Below are positions 51,001 through 59,999 of a stretch of 64,000 bases of DNA, one piece after another. This DNA comes from Trileptium ribeirensis. Taxonomy: Eukaryota > Nematoda > Enoplea > Enoplida > Thoracostomopsidae. The stretch is from NCBI GenBank assembly GCA_030248225.1, contig JASANE010028091.1, positions 36,421 through 100,420 on the forward strand, read 5' to 3'. The first letter of the stretch is position 1. Each line of letters starts with the position of its first letter. The notes under the pieces were generated by a model. That model did no database searches, was not told where the DNA came from, and was given only the letters and a program-made list of their open reading frames with translations. The translations under genes and the position numbers were made by a program.

Positions 51001-52677
51001 ACCTGTAAAACGAATCTTTGGTCGATGTATTTCTTGCCAACGCTCGCTTGAAATTCATGTGACTCGAGGAATCGCAGAAAGAATTCAAACACTAGCTAAA
51101 ACAATACACTACAATACATTGCCCATTTACATATGTATTTTATGAGAAAATTTTCACGCTGAATTATCTGCCACCGATTTGTCACCCAATTACTATATAC
51201 AAAGACTAATAATGGCTATAGCAAAAAGCTTTAGACCACTTTAATTACTTCAAGGGAATTTATGTTGAATCATATAAGTCTCAGGCTTTACTCTAACATC
51301 CTGCTACTAGCAAACAGGGCAAACAAGAATTTAATTTTAGCGTTTTTCCAAGGTAGTCAAACGTCGTACCAAATAGCACGTAAAGACATCCGCAAAATTA
51401 TTTTGTAGCTGCGAAAAGTATGCTATACAGAACAAGCCAAGTTTAAAACTTATGACTTTTAGTCAAATGTTCTTGAAATCATTACTAAATTATATACAGA
51501 AATGGCTGCGAGGCTATTTTATTTTTCTAAAACAATATAATTTATTAGGTTCTAAATAATAGCAAGACGGCAGCACGGACGAGTATGTACCTTCCCTGTA
51601 CGCAAATTTTATCCCGTTTTTGATGACACGGACGTGTTTGGGCACTGCTTCTAGGGCCATCAAGCACAGACTCTCCAATATTATGGGGCGTAGCTCGGAC
51701 TCCCCTCCCAGTATTAGGGGGTATGTCAGACCCCTCAAAGCTCTGAAGGGGTGACTTGAATCGGTAACAGTTTTCTAACAGACCCTTTCAAAACTGGGGA
51801 TCTTCGTTACCACCCACTAAAAGTGGGGTTCCGTGCATGATGACCCCTCAACAATAGAGGGTCAGGCCGAAAACGCCATCATGGCTAACCTTAGAATGCA
51901 GGAGGTTACATAATCTTCTCTAATATACTCTTGGAATAGTTACAGCATGTCATTGTTGCATCGTTGTAATCCATTGGTTGTGCGTACGGGCCTTTTCAAC
52001 TGAGTGCGGCGACACGGATTAGCAGCACTTCTGAGCACACAAATTAATACTCGGCTGTGCATGCCACGAGGTACATATGTACGTTGGGGTAACGATAGCT
52101 TAATTTTAGCGGGGGTTTTTACAATTTAATTTTTTATCATTTTCTCATGCATTTACAAGATTGTATCGTCATGTGTCTTGTACTTGTGTTATCTGCTTAC
52201 TGAGATCAGTGTGTGTCAGGAACCCCCGTTTCATTTTTCTTTAGTTTCAGGAATGTATTATCCACAGCCATTATAAAAGAACAGTAGTAATGTAATGTTG
52301 CTTTGTTTTAATCAGCCATCAGTACCGCGGCCATAGGTGCTTATCAAAGCGGTTATTTTTTTGTCGCCTCAAAATACCGACGGGTGTTGGCAGTCTACTT
52401 GGGGAAGCCGAAACCAATATGAATGAACAGACCGAGGGGAGCCCGAAACCACCTACGTGGGCGTCTCCGTGGAGCCCCCGGATTACTTGTGTCGTTGAGG
52501 ATCTTGTCATTATGCATAATAAAATGACAGTATTGGTACTTATAGTGCCTATTCAATATTGGATGGATCACTTACACTAAGGTGCGGCCATGAACATTCA
52601 AGCGTCGGTTCGTCTTCTTCCGGATCGAACTCAGGATTGTCGCTCGGCGGAAGTGTACGGAAAATATTTGTTGATAC
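32830..52677 (-). CDS. PPP2R5: PP2A regulatory subunit B56 (B'), alpha/beta/epsilon (widerborst-like) type, nine exons, 5' part missing
   Basis: B56 is the HEAT-like alpha-solenoid that joins the PP2A scaffold/catalytic core and selects substrates carrying LxxIxE motifs. Joining the minus-strand segments 52576-52677, 51003-51095, 48581-48711, 47096-47155, 46010-46118, 43650-43754, 39301-39420, 35889-36118 and 32830-33040 gives 1161 bases, in frame throughout, with GT-AG borders at all eight introns, ending in TGA. Diagnostic blocks are [74 protein letters not shown] and SKEHWN. The LxxIxE pocket residues known from B56-gamma (H187, R188, Y190, R197, K240, H243) have equivalents in [11 protein letters not shown] and [20 protein letters not shown] and the EKKKEK tail place it in the alpha/beta/epsilon clade rather than gamma/delta. 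Human B56-alpha has 486 residues; about the first 100 are not found here. The clade call rests on remembered family sequence, not on an alignment. Confidence 0.96.
33300..35470. repeat. Old tandem repeat, unit about 170 bp, duplicated block
   Basis: Units contain (C)TGCAGCGTAAATAATGACAA (33470, 33641, 35139) and TATTTTGGGTACCATGGGTC-like text (33765, 35107, 35268). The neighbouring CAATCCGCCC...TTGAGTTA segment occurs at 34050 and again at 35577, so the whole block of about 1.5 kb seems duplicated. It fills the B56 intron between exon h and the terminal exon. Confidence 0.65.
35889..36118 (-). CDS. PPP2R5: B56 exon h
   Basis: The acceptor is aatttgtag/GTTGCC and the donor AAA/gtaagt; 230 bases, leaving two bases of a Lys codon. 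It starts [20 protein letters not shown] and continues through [16 protein letters not shown] to [20 protein letters not shown]. Confidence 0.97.
36700..37130. repeat. Diverged tandem repeat, unit about 170-190 bp
   Basis: The signature CTGGACTCTAGATAACCAAA, then a CAT..ATTCAGCCTACCG segment, recurs at about 36712, 36904 and 37072. A short AT-microsatellite hairpin (36753-36797) interrupts the first unit. It lies in the B56 intron between exons g and h. Confidence 0.65.
36753..36797. other. Perfect inverted repeat, 15-bp arms
   Basis: AACCTATACATACAT (36753-36767) and ATGTATGTATAGGTT (36783-36797) are exact inverses around a 15-base loop. It lies in the TATGTA-rich start of the 36.7-kb repeat block and probably arose by microsatellite slippage. 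Confidence 0.8.
37847..38250. mobile_element. Miniature element with CTGGGCTCT ends, copy 1 (404 bp)
   Basis: CTGGGCTCT at the left and AGAGCCCAG at the right are exact inverses, and GTAGA flanks both sides (37842-37846, 38251-38255), pointing to a 5-bp duplication. The interior is shared with copies at 44402 and 48217: CCAAATTGGGGG, ATTTATCAAAATTTGTACTA and GGAACCAGGGG motifs. It lies in the B56 intron between exons g and h. The superfamily is unknown. Confidence 0.85.
38985..39201. mobile_element. Tc1/mariner-like miniature element, 217 bp
   Basis: The left end CAGTCACGGCCAGAAATATG mirrors the right end ACTACTTTTGGCCGCGACTG, with TA after the right end. The interior is a run of TTTCGATTA-type motifs (near 39020-39175). 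The same motif family also occurs at 35690-35830 and 42830-42975. Confidence 0.7.
39301..39420 (-). CDS. PPP2R5: B56 exon g
   Basis: The acceptor is aatattgcag/GTAATG and the donor CAG/gtaagc; 40 codons in phase 0. It encodes [19 protein letters not shown] then [20 protein letters not shown] and Q. Confidence 0.96.
41211..41434. mobile_element. Tc1/mariner-like miniature element, 224 bp
   Basis: The left end CAGTCATGGACAAAAGTAAA mirrors the right end TACTTATTTTTGTCCATGAC plus TG, followed by TA; the left flank is CA, probably a mutated TA. CAGT ends with TA target sites are typical of Tc1/mariner. The interior carries repeated CGTTCGTTT/AAACGAACG motifs. It lies in the B56 intron between exons f and g. 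Confidence 0.75.
43190..43545. repeat. Second block of the 170-190 bp repeat
   Basis: GCTGGACTCTAGATAACTAA with ACCATCGTATTCAGCGTACC (43330) and TTGAACTACAGATAGCAAAA (43502) match the 36.7-kb block. It lies about 100 bases beyond exon f in the next B56 intron. Confidence 0.6.
43650..43754 (-). CDS. PPP2R5: B56 exon f
   Basis: The acceptor is cgttttag/CTAGCT and the donor GAG/gtataa; 35 codons in phase 0. It encodes [20 protein letters not shown], then [15 protein letters not shown]. Most family members have LTEPV at the point where this has LTEVV. The donor is slightly weaker than the others (gtataa). Confidence 0.94.
44402..44748. mobile_element. CTGGGCTCT element, copy 2 (347 bp)
   Basis: This has the same ends and interior as copy 1 (TTGATCAAAATTTGTACTAA, GCTTCAAAATCGCTTTTTCT, TTTTCAGCGAATGGAGAGCC), with an internal deletion near the left end. 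Flanks CACCACT and ACAACTA are similar but do not give a clean duplication. It lies in the B56 intron between exons e and f, 152 bases from the 44900 element. Confidence 0.85.
44900..45546. mobile_element. Non-autonomous inverted-repeat transposon carrying a minisatellite
   Basis: The left end CAGGGTGTCCGCG (44900) mirrors the right end CGCGGACACCCAG (to 45546), and TGAAAT occurs directly outside both ends (44894-44899, 45547-45552). Just inside, both arms carry repeated TTTCCCGGAT motifs. The centre is a 74-bp tandem array (45095-45420). The ends look hAT-like, but the visible duplication is 6 bases rather than 8. The element sits in the B56 intron between exons e and f. Confidence 0.8.
45095..45420. 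repeat. 74-bp tandem array inside a transposon, 4.4 copies
   Basis: The unit starts GAAGACACCGCGCTTGGTCG (45095, 45169, 45243, 45317, and partial 45391) and is GC-rich against the AT-rich surroundings. The copies are almost identical, so expansion came after the insertion of the host element. Confidence 0.95.
46010..46118 (-). CDS. PPP2R5: B56 exon e
   Basis: The acceptor is cattttcag/CATCAT and the donor CAA/gtaagt; 109 bases. It reads [20 protein letters not shown] then [16 protein letters not shown]. The Lys and His of ALPLKQEHK match the pocket residues K240 and H243 of human B56-gamma. Confidence 0.96.
46500..46660. repeat. Possible 3' end of a truncated non-LTR element
   Basis: A GC-richer stretch (CACGCCCCTGCCATGC, TATGGCGGGAGGAAAATACT) runs into an AATAATAATAATAA tail, the layout of a 5'-truncated LINE with a short-repeat tail. 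No reverse-transcriptase remnant is visible. It lies in the B56 intron between exons d and e. Confidence 0.3.
47096..47155 (-). CDS. PPP2R5: B56 exon d
   Basis: A 60-base exon with acceptor catatttag/GTTTAT and donor AAG/gtgagc. One base completes the split Arg codon, then [19 protein letters not shown] follows, and two bases are left for Ser. The usual family wording has His where this has Gln in YETEQ. Confidence 0.95.
48217..48268. mobile_element. CTGGGCTCT element, right-end fragment
   Basis: About 52 bases match the right end of copies 1 and 2 (GTTCGGAACCAGGGGGCCCC, then TTTTCAGCGAATGGAGAGCC and CAG). The rest is absent. It lies in the B56 intron between exons c and d. Confidence 0.8.
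48581..48711 (-). CDS. PPP2R5: B56 exon c
   Basis: The acceptor is gaattttag/CTCTTG and the donor GAG/gtaagt; 131 bases, leaving two bases for the next exon. It encodes [20 protein letters not shown] then [17 protein letters not shown], the most conserved part of the family and the floor of the LxxIxE-binding pocket. Confidence 0.97.
51003..51095 (-). CDS. PPP2R5: B56 exon b
   Basis: The acceptor is ttgttttag/CTAGTG and the donor CAG/gtatgt; 31 codons in phase 0. It encodes [12 protein letters not shown] followed by [19 protein letters not shown], the HEAT-like helix pair before the LFDSEDPRE block. Confidence 0.95.
51571..51945. mobile_element. Degraded member of the same foldback family
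   Basis: The left arm (GAGTATGTACCTTCCCTGTA, then GTTTTTGATGACACGGACGT) matches the 62-kb elements. The right arm GGCCGAAAACGCCATCATGG and GAATGCAGGAGGTTACATAA is their inverse with several changes. It lies in the B56 intron between exons a and b. Confidence 0.6.
52576..52677 (-). CDS. PPP2R5: B56 exon a (most 5' exon seen)
   Basis: The acceptor is tgtttcag/GTATCA and the donor AGT/gtaagt; the exon is 34 codons in phase 0. It reads [18 protein letters not shown] and continues with the acidic PEEDEPTLE run, ending WPHLS. The upstream exon should end with the block before VS(x)NIFRTLPP, typically a threonine/glutamate-proline region; I could not find it between 52678 and 64000. Confidence 0.93.
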
Positions 52678-54061
52678 CTGAAACATTGTTTACAGACAAC
52701 CGAGCATAATTATCAACATTAATAGAAAACGCCCGGCGCAGATCCCATTAGCCACGAACCTGTGTACATACAAAACCATTAACATAGCTGCCGTAGGTAA
52801 ATTATTCCCAAATCAGAGCAAAAGAAGCTAACAATAAAGCTCACAAGTGACACTTTGTTTTCATTAGCCAGTGAGTATCAAAAATATATATAGCATAGTT
52901 AAGACCTCTACTGTTCAGATTTGACATTACCGATTACAAATTATTGTTCTAACATTGACTCATCAATTTTTAACGTTACAAGAGCGACCGTGTTTCTAAA
53001 CTATGCTAAAACAAATTGGAACACTATGCGGAAACTATATATGTGCGCAACGATTAGCCGCGGCTGGAGGCTACTGGCCGCTATTTCAGCCAGCCGTGTG
53101 AGCGTTATTCAGACCGCCCGCTGTATCAAACAGGACGCCTTTTGCTGTGACTGTGACGAAAATCTCGGAAATGAGTTGGCTGGAAAAACGGCCAACCGGT
53201 TAGCCGGCGGCCGCCAAAAAAACTCCCGCGAATGACGAGCTCTAGTAACGATATGCTCAAAACAAAACATGAAATCTATATCATTTCCCGTTATATTTTT
53301 ACTCGATCCTGTTCGACTTGATCAAATTTCATTTTCATATAAAAACAAGTGATTTTAATTTCAGTTTTAGTGATTCTAATATGTGTAGATTTCATTTTAA
53401 CCTTCTGGAACTGAATAATACGAGCTCATTTTAAATCGAACATAAAATCATTTTCATTTTTACTATATATATGCACATAGCGTATCGCAGTCTCCAACCA
53501 TATCCCGTCGTTCAGTGCGCTGAAGATAATCACTCATTGAAGTCTTACAGTCCAAGACACATTGGAGTAAACTGTACCCAATTTTCAGGTATAAAAAAAC
53601 AGCTTATCATTATATACACTGCTGCGACAAAACAATGTTCAATATTCAACAAGGTTCTGCCAAATATTTCTATGACCAGCCATTGAAGGCGTGAAATATA
53701 TGAACAGATATGTTGATGTATATACATATCTTCTGTATATACAAGGGTGTCAAAAGAGCGTAACCCCTAAGGGCCGGATTCCCCTAATGCACCCGCAAAC
53801 CCCCACCCCCGTGTCAGCTGGGCGCAGAAAATTCTAGCAAATATTGGCAAAAGGGGTGAAAAGTGGTTAAAACTGGGATAAAATAGATAAAACAGGAGTA
53901 ATTATGAAAAATTTATCGAAGTTAGCAAAAATTGGTGGGGAAAAATTTGTAGTTTCCAAAAATTTCATAAATTTGCCATCCCCAAGATCAGCTAGCCCCC
54001 TAAGCCCATATATATAGCTTCATATGCATGCAGGCCTGCAGTTACTGCAAGTAAGTCCTTC

Positions 54062-54213
54062 AAAACGTCCCAGTGAGGCCTCCCAAAACTGCGTCAGTGA
54101 GGCATCCAAAACCGTGTCAGTGAGACACCCAATACCGTGTCCGTGAGGCCCACCAAAGCGTGTCAGAGTGCCCCCCCAACCGTATCAGTGAGGTTTGCTA
54201 AACCATGTCGGTC
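54062..54213. repeat. 23-bp minisatellite, about 6.5 copies
   Basis: Units of the type AAAACCGTGTCAGTGAGGCC plus a few C repeat every 22-24 bases with moderate divergence. They lie within a GC-rich tract (53750-54560) that looks like an anonymous transposon relic. Confidence 0.85.
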
Positions 54214-54589
54214 ATACACATTCCAGCCCTGCAGGTAGCCCACGCCTAAGGCTCCGCAGCCGCCATTTTTCCCCCGCGCCAGAGGTGCTCATAAGCCTTT
54301 GGTGGCCAAAATAGGGAAAATTGAGGGGATTGAGAAAATTGGCAACAATTATGAAAAATTTTGAGTTCAAAAATTTATTACACCCTGACGACCCCCTCGC
54401 CGCAGCACTCCCTATTTCCCTGGACTACGAATCTAGTACACGTATGTATATCAATGAGATCCTCCTTACCTATTTCGCCATCACAGCAGTATGGACTGAA
54501 GGCCCTTCGAGTCGAAGAGCACGGCCCCCGTAGGGGGCCTACCGGCAGAAATGTATGCATAAATAAGGATGGAGAATTCTAAGTGTTGA

Positions 54590-54930
54590 ATATGTAATTT
54601 AGAGGGACGTACACTGCTATATATTACTCAGAAAAATGATACCAAAAACATAGATATAGCTTGAGCGGTTGCATGATATACTACCATTGTCGTGAATTTT
54701 GGGTCTGATAGGCCAAGTGAAAAACTTATTCTGATCCAACCCTGCAACGTAAATAAAGACAATAGCAGCACGCCAGTATCAGCAACATAGAGGATAAATT
54801 ACTCTGCAAAATGAATCCAAGAACACCCATGTACCTCGACTGGTCGTGCAGATATTACTATTTTTGCGTATTTTAGGGTTCATTTTAAATCCGTTCTGAC
54901 ACCACATCCCACATCCAAAGAGGGCATGCA
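54590..54930 (+). repeat. Separate copy of the 170-bp intronic repeat
   Basis: GATATAGCTTGAGCGGTTGC, GTGAATTTTGGGTCTGATAGG and CCCTGCAACGTAAATAAAGA appear in the same order as at 35185-35300, some 19 kb away. About two diverged units are present. Confidence 0.6.
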
Positions 54931-55559
54931 TGAAAATCGCATACAAATAAAAAATACTGTGTTAGATAACTTAGTTAAATTACAGCAGGACGGCGACGCG
55001 TGCGGATTTTTCTCCAAAAGCATCTTCCACAAGCGCAACTCCTTTTCGAAAGAACTTGCAGATGCGTATGTGAACTTAAATTTGTCTTTTGTGGTAAATT
55101 CAATTCTTCCGCCATTCTTCTAGCTCAAAACTTTAAATGTTATCGCTAATTGACAGTTTTGTCCTTTTTGGGCACAAAGATCTCCCGGTATAACTGTTAC
55201 CGATTTAGAATTATTTCATCGAGAGCTACAACTTTGATGTTTCGCAATTTTCTGTTAGAACAGACGTTTTCGAGCTATAGTCCAAAGTTAAAAAAACTGA
55301 ATACGTAAACTTTTTTAATTTTTACAGAATAATTATGTGCGCATAGTGCTAGTTTACACTTGTTGGTTTTAGTTGTTTTAAGCATTTCCACTGCAGACTG
55401 CTCAATGTGGTCGATTGTGACACAAAAAAACAGTAAAATTTAAGCATAATTTTATTACACTGGGCTTATAGGTTTTCTAAGTTGCTGAACACGATATAAG
55501 CAATACCATTTCCGTTGTATGCACCCGTACGCCAGTCGCTACGGACTGTAACGTGAAAA

Positions 55560-55859
55560 CTAAGTTATGCTAGAACCCAATATTGCGAGGAAACTGTGGC
55601 TGATTGCCGAAAATTTGTTTTTGTTTTCTTGGTCAATAATAAGTAGCCCTATGATTTTCGCGTTCAATAAGGCCACCATGTTGCTCATCACGCAATGCCC
55701 CGGTGTTATATTACCGTTCTCTCGAACACAGCTGAGTGAGCTCAACCTAGGAGTCACAACAATTAATTTTCCAAGATTTTTAGTTTCAGTTGACGCTGTT
55801 CTGAATGTGCATGGAAAATCCATGTTTTGGGATTGTTCAAAGTGTTCGGAACTCACCAT
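55560..55859 (-). pseudogene. Open frame with faint resemblance to a protease-associated (PA) domain
   Basis: Ninety-nine codons are open. The stretch PGHCVMSNMVALLNAKIIGL followed by LIID recalls the PA-domain pattern of EDEM3-like and sorting proteins, where a G-x-C is followed by a helix, then Asn-Ala ... Ile-Gly and a hydrophobic strand ending in Asp. The glycine-alanine step typical of PA domains is absent, and the opposite strand is also open (107 codons), so this may be chance or a decayed exon. A possible acceptor (acattcag) lies inside the frame near 55800. Confidence 0.15.
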
Positions 55860-56102
55860 TCAAATGATTTCGCAGAGTATGTCTCATTAGCTCAGTTTCC
55901 GGTGCCGTTTCACTAAATAGTTAAACTAGCTCCCAAAGTCGTGTCCATACAAAATCTGTCAATGGAACATACAACTACTACGTCGAGCAGCTATGGCCAG
56001 GTGCTTAGAACAGAAAACATAAGTAGTATGGTTTCACAACTTGGCACCAAACAGCAGCTGACCTCCAAAAAAGATCAATGATTCACCTCTGTCATACAAA
56101 GG

Positions 56103-56690
56103 TCAATATTTTATCAAAAACGCCCAAAAGGCGCTAATTTGAGCATTCGAAAAAATGTCTTTTATAAAACGTACCATACTATTATAAACGTCCCAACGGT
56201 ACTGAACAAAATTGACCAAACCAGACATTATACAATGTACGTCGTAGCCACGGGAGGGGAGCGGTCTCGCATTATAAACGTTACTAACATCGACACGAAG
56301 GGCACTGTCTAGGCTATCATTACCATATCGACGGGTGGTAGTGAAGTTATAGTTAGACGTTATGGATGCCGACCACAAGTTATGTCGCTTGCAATCGGGG
56401 GGCGTGTCCGCAATTATAGTAGCGGCAGCCAATCCATCGACCATATACGATGCTAGTAGGAGCCGATCAGCAATATTAAGCAAATTGTGCTTCAGCTCAG
56501 CTTCGAACCAGCTGCAGCAATCATCATGTTCACCACGACCTTTGTTTGGGCTTTGCCACAACTTTGACTCTGGGCTATGATTTGCAAAGCCACCGAATTT
56601 TTTGTGATCATGTGATTGTACAGTAAGTTTGCTACTCTTTCTCATCGTTTTCCAATTATTGTACAACGTTTTTATGAACCAAATCTTCAT
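56103..56690 (-). CDS. Uncharacterised 195-residue open frame
   Basis: This is the longest uninterrupted ATG-started frame in the window. The start ATGAAGATTTGG is at 56690, with a TATAAAG at 56730-56724, 34-40 bases upstream. The product is soluble-looking and of mixed composition, with SHDHKK, a Cys pair (DDCC), a hydrophobic Ala-rich stretch (ASYMVDGLAAATIIAD) near residues 80-95 and an aromatic C-terminus (FWAFLIKY). No signal peptide, domain or motif is recognised. It could be a lineage-specific intronless gene, a domesticated fragment or a chance frame; a 72-codon frame on the opposite strand overlaps it. It lies upstream of all B56 exons found and has no visible splice link to them. 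Confidence 0.35.
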   Translation of the reverse strand: MKIWFIKTLYNNWKTMRKSSKLTVQSHDHKKFGGFANHSPESKLWQSPNKGRGEHDDCCSWFEAELKHNLLNIADRLLLASYMVDGLAAATIIADTPPDCKRHNLWSASITSNYNFTTTRRYGNDSLDSALRVDVSNVYNARPLPSRGYDVHCIMSGLVNFVQYRWDVYNSMVRFIKDIFSNAQISAFWAFLIKY

Positions 56691-56999
56691 TCCGACTGCG
56701 TCATAAAATTTTCATTTCGACTACTTTATACTATATAGACAGTATTACAGCTATAATATCAGGTAGACTACTAACAGACAATTTACGCGGTCAATAAAGA
56801 CACATTCAATTCCATGAATTAACAGTTGTGATACTGTCTTACGGAAGAAAAAATATATCTCCGCTGTTAATGTTCGATCATTAATGGCGCTACGATTAAT
56901 CACTGAGCAAATATAGCTCCAACTAAACCTGGATATATACTTACACAATACATTGTAAATGTATCGTTAAGTTGTCATACATATATATAGACATACATA

Positions 57000-57122
57000 T
57001 ATATATCATACATATACATAGATATACATTTATACATATATATATATATATTTCATACATATACATGCATATATATATATCATACATATATAGTATACAT
57101 ATAATTATGTCATATATACATG
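57000..57122. repeat. TA/CATA microsatellite
   Basis: Runs of CATACATATA and TATATATATA alternate over about 120 bases. The minus-strand frame across it is a by-product of the repeat. Confidence 0.85.
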
Positions 57123-57450
57123 TGTATGTGAGGTGAAGGCCTACCACGACTGCGGTAGGAATACATTTTTCATTCCTTCTCACAAAATTCACACGGGAAT
57201 TACCATGAAATTGTTATATCATTACTCATTAGGTCTTTAAATTTGCTAGGCTATGGCCATCTGCGTTGCTCGATTAGGTGTACCAATTGTAAGAACTTGC
57301 ATCACTATCGCCATATACACGCTCAAATCAGTACGCAATGAGATTAAGAATCGTGTTCTTTATGACGACTCTAATCTACGAAATTGATACATCATTTTAA
57401 TATTCCTTATCGTCTCGTATCGATTGAATTAGAACAATCATCTGACGCCA

Positions 57451-57696
57451 AGCGTTCATGATAAACCCTGAAGAAGAGTGTGACACTCATGCCATACTAC
57501 GTTATATACGTTGTAGGAGAAGGCGGCCCATTTCTCCTTTAGTTGTCCCACTATTTTTTTTGGGGGGGGGGCACGACAAAACTGGGAAACATGTCTCCCC
57601 CAAATACCGGGACAACTAAAAGAGAAATGCACCGCGTCATCACACAACGTAGTGAGGCATAAGTGTCACACTGTTCTTCAAGTGCTCATTATGAGC
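57451..57696. mobile_element. Foldback element with GAAGAAGAGTGTGACACT arms
   Basis: The left arm (TGAAGAAGAGTGTGACACTC, then CATACTACGTTAT) pairs with the right arm (ACAACGTAGTGAGGCATAAG, then TGTCACACTGTTCTTCA). The inner arms GTTGTCCCACTATTTT / CCGGGACAACTAAA pair as well, so nearly the whole 246 bases can fold back. No coding sequence. Confidence 0.8.
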
Positions 57697-57719
57697 TCTT
57701 GCTAACGCCCAATCGTTAA

Positions 57720-58420
57720 TAACGCTGATAATGTGCGTAATGGTTTTCGGTTACGCCGGCCTCAACAACGATGTGAAAACTTCGCACATGTTCTATACTC
57801 GACTTGGAAAGAATCTGCTCCAGGGTAGAAGTGAGAATTAAGGTAGGTACTCGGTTCAGCCGGGCTCTAAATCCGAGATGAGCCGGACGTGCCATGATGT
57901 GTGAAGATGCAGAACCTAAGATGTGAGAGCCGAGGTGAGTGTATCCGGAAAAGTTGCGGTCGGCTCTAACAGCTCTTTTACAAACATTGTTACTTCTAAT
58001 ACATAGCACATTAGTCAGCCAACAGCAAGAATAGTCTAGATAACCTCGGCTCAGCTATTAAAATCTCCAAATACAACTAATACAGTCGTTTGTATATTAT
58101 GTTCTCTCTTGAAAAGCAATCTTTTATTAAGAGACTAGGAGCCGACCCTGAATTTGAATCAAAATAGCCGAACCGCGCAATCCGGATATAGTTCGAGCTC
58201 GAGCGAGGCGCACCAAAGCCGAAGATCTAGCTGTGAAAGCAGAGCAGAGCCAAGCGTGGTTTATGAAGAGCCGAACCTGAGCTTGAAAACTTGGTTTTCC
58301 CATGAATACTCCAAAACATTGCAGGCAGCTGCCACACCGCCGCTAAATACCTACGTTACGAAAGCGGCCACCTTGAATACAAATAAGAAAGAATTTTCGC
58401 AGTTTAATAACGGAGATTAA
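57720..58420. other. Anonymous tract with GAGCCGA motifs
   Basis: GAGCCGG, AGCCGAGG, AGCCGACCCTGAATTTGAA and AGCCGAACCTGAGCTTGAA recur, so the Ser/Glu-rich plus-strand frame at 58154-58420 (no ATG at its head) is probably repeat-derived. No gene can be supported. Confidence 0.35.
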
Positions 58421-59436
58421 TTCAACACCTGTACTATTATACTAGAATGATCTTCGCAAGCGAAGGGACTGTGTCCTGGACCGCCAGGTGAGCTAGGATA
58501 TAGCAATGTATCTGACTACTCGCCAGAGAAACTTCTGCATATGGTATACTAAATTCTCAGAGGCTGCTGAATATCGGACTCCAATGGAATCGGAGAAGAG
58601 TGTAGCTGGGAGAAGGAATTGGTCTTCCTTTGGGTATAAAGTATGGACATGGCATGCCAAGTGTTCTTTTCACCGTCAAGTAAATTTCGCTAACTATGGA
58701 CCAATACAAGCAAAAAACTTCGCCTCCAGCATTATGTGTGAATCAAACTATGCCAATAAGTTTAATAATAAAATAATGTTACGATATTTAGTGATCAATT
58801 TTCTTTGAAAACTAGAAAAACTCAAATCAAAGTCAGCTCTGTCCGGCAGAATTATAGATTAATTTAGCATCTATTTTACGGTGGATGATTGTTGCAGTTT
58901 ATTGACCTATTCAGTGAGCTGCTGCCGTATATTTACAATTTGAACCTCCCTATCCTAAGAAACAAAGTGTGGTATAAGTTGCTTAGACATTAATCATTTC
59001 GAGTGCAGACCGAGGCTGGATCGGGCCTGGGCATTTTATGGCCGGAAATACTTAACCACGAAATTATTTAGCTAGCGAAACTTAAAGATCTTTAGCAGCG
59101 AACCTGCTTAAATTTATGTTAGAATACTGTGCCTGTCAGCCCTGCGAGAACAATGCACAAAATAGTCTATAGAAATTCTTATAATTTGGTGTCACACAGC
59201 TTACCTTGACGCCGAATTTTGATCAGGAAAAACGAATACTGTTTCACGAAAAGTTTTTATCCATCAAACCATCCCCATGTTTGACATGCCATCAAACAAC
59301 CAATGAGCTTTGCGCCAAAATGGGTCTCGAGTAATTTGTTGCATTGGGGATGCGGAAGTTTTAATGAATCTGAATAACCCTGTTTTATTTTTACATTATA
59401 TAAACTTGAACCCAATGTGAAAACCTGAGGCAAATT

Positions 59437-59787
59437 CAAGGGCGTAGCCAGGGGGGGGGTTGCGGGGGTCGCGACCCCCCCCCTTTTGGCTCAACCCCAA
59501 ACAAAATTTTTTGAACGATTCCTGTTGAAAATCATGTCGGAAATTGTCCTAAAACTATCCTCTCTCGCACTAGAAAACAATTATTTTCAACCGTATTTTT
59601 GACCAAACTTCACATTTTTGTATTAAAATTCGCTATTTTGCTAAGTTACATTTTTTACTTGTTTATGGCGTACTTAATATACCAATTCTGGACCCCGCTT
59701 TCACATTTCTGAGCGCGACCTCCCCCTTTTAGATACCCACTGTAGGCCGCGACCCCCCCCCTTTCAAAATTCCTGGCTACGCCCTTG
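59437..59787. mobile_element. hAT-like miniature element, 351 bp
   Basis: Terminal repeats CAAGGGCGTAGCCAGG and CCTGGCTACGCCCTTG are exact inverses. The 8-bp duplication GGCAAATT is perfect (59429-59436 and 59788-59795). Poly-G and poly-C runs follow the ends (GCGACCCCCCCCC). The end sequence GGCGTAGCCAGG is common to widespread hAT miniature elements. No coding capacity. Confidence 0.95.
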
Positions 59788-59999
59788 GGCAAATTTCCTA
59801 CATATGCCACGAAATGACACACAATAATGGCAAAATTAGCATAGATATTGGCGTCAAATATATAATTACCTCCTTATTCCCATTAAGAAGTGATATATAA
59901 ATAGTGTAAAGCACATTTAATAATAGAATGTCCGCTTTAAAACTTAAGGAGAAGGAGAGGATAAAATTTGTCCCACAAAAAGTAAATTACTGGGTCTAG

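Noticed and set aside
58154..58420. Ser/Glu-rich plus-strand frame as a protein-coding exon
   Set aside because: It begins at TTG rather than ATG and is built partly of recurring AGCCGA motifs; no splice signals fit well.
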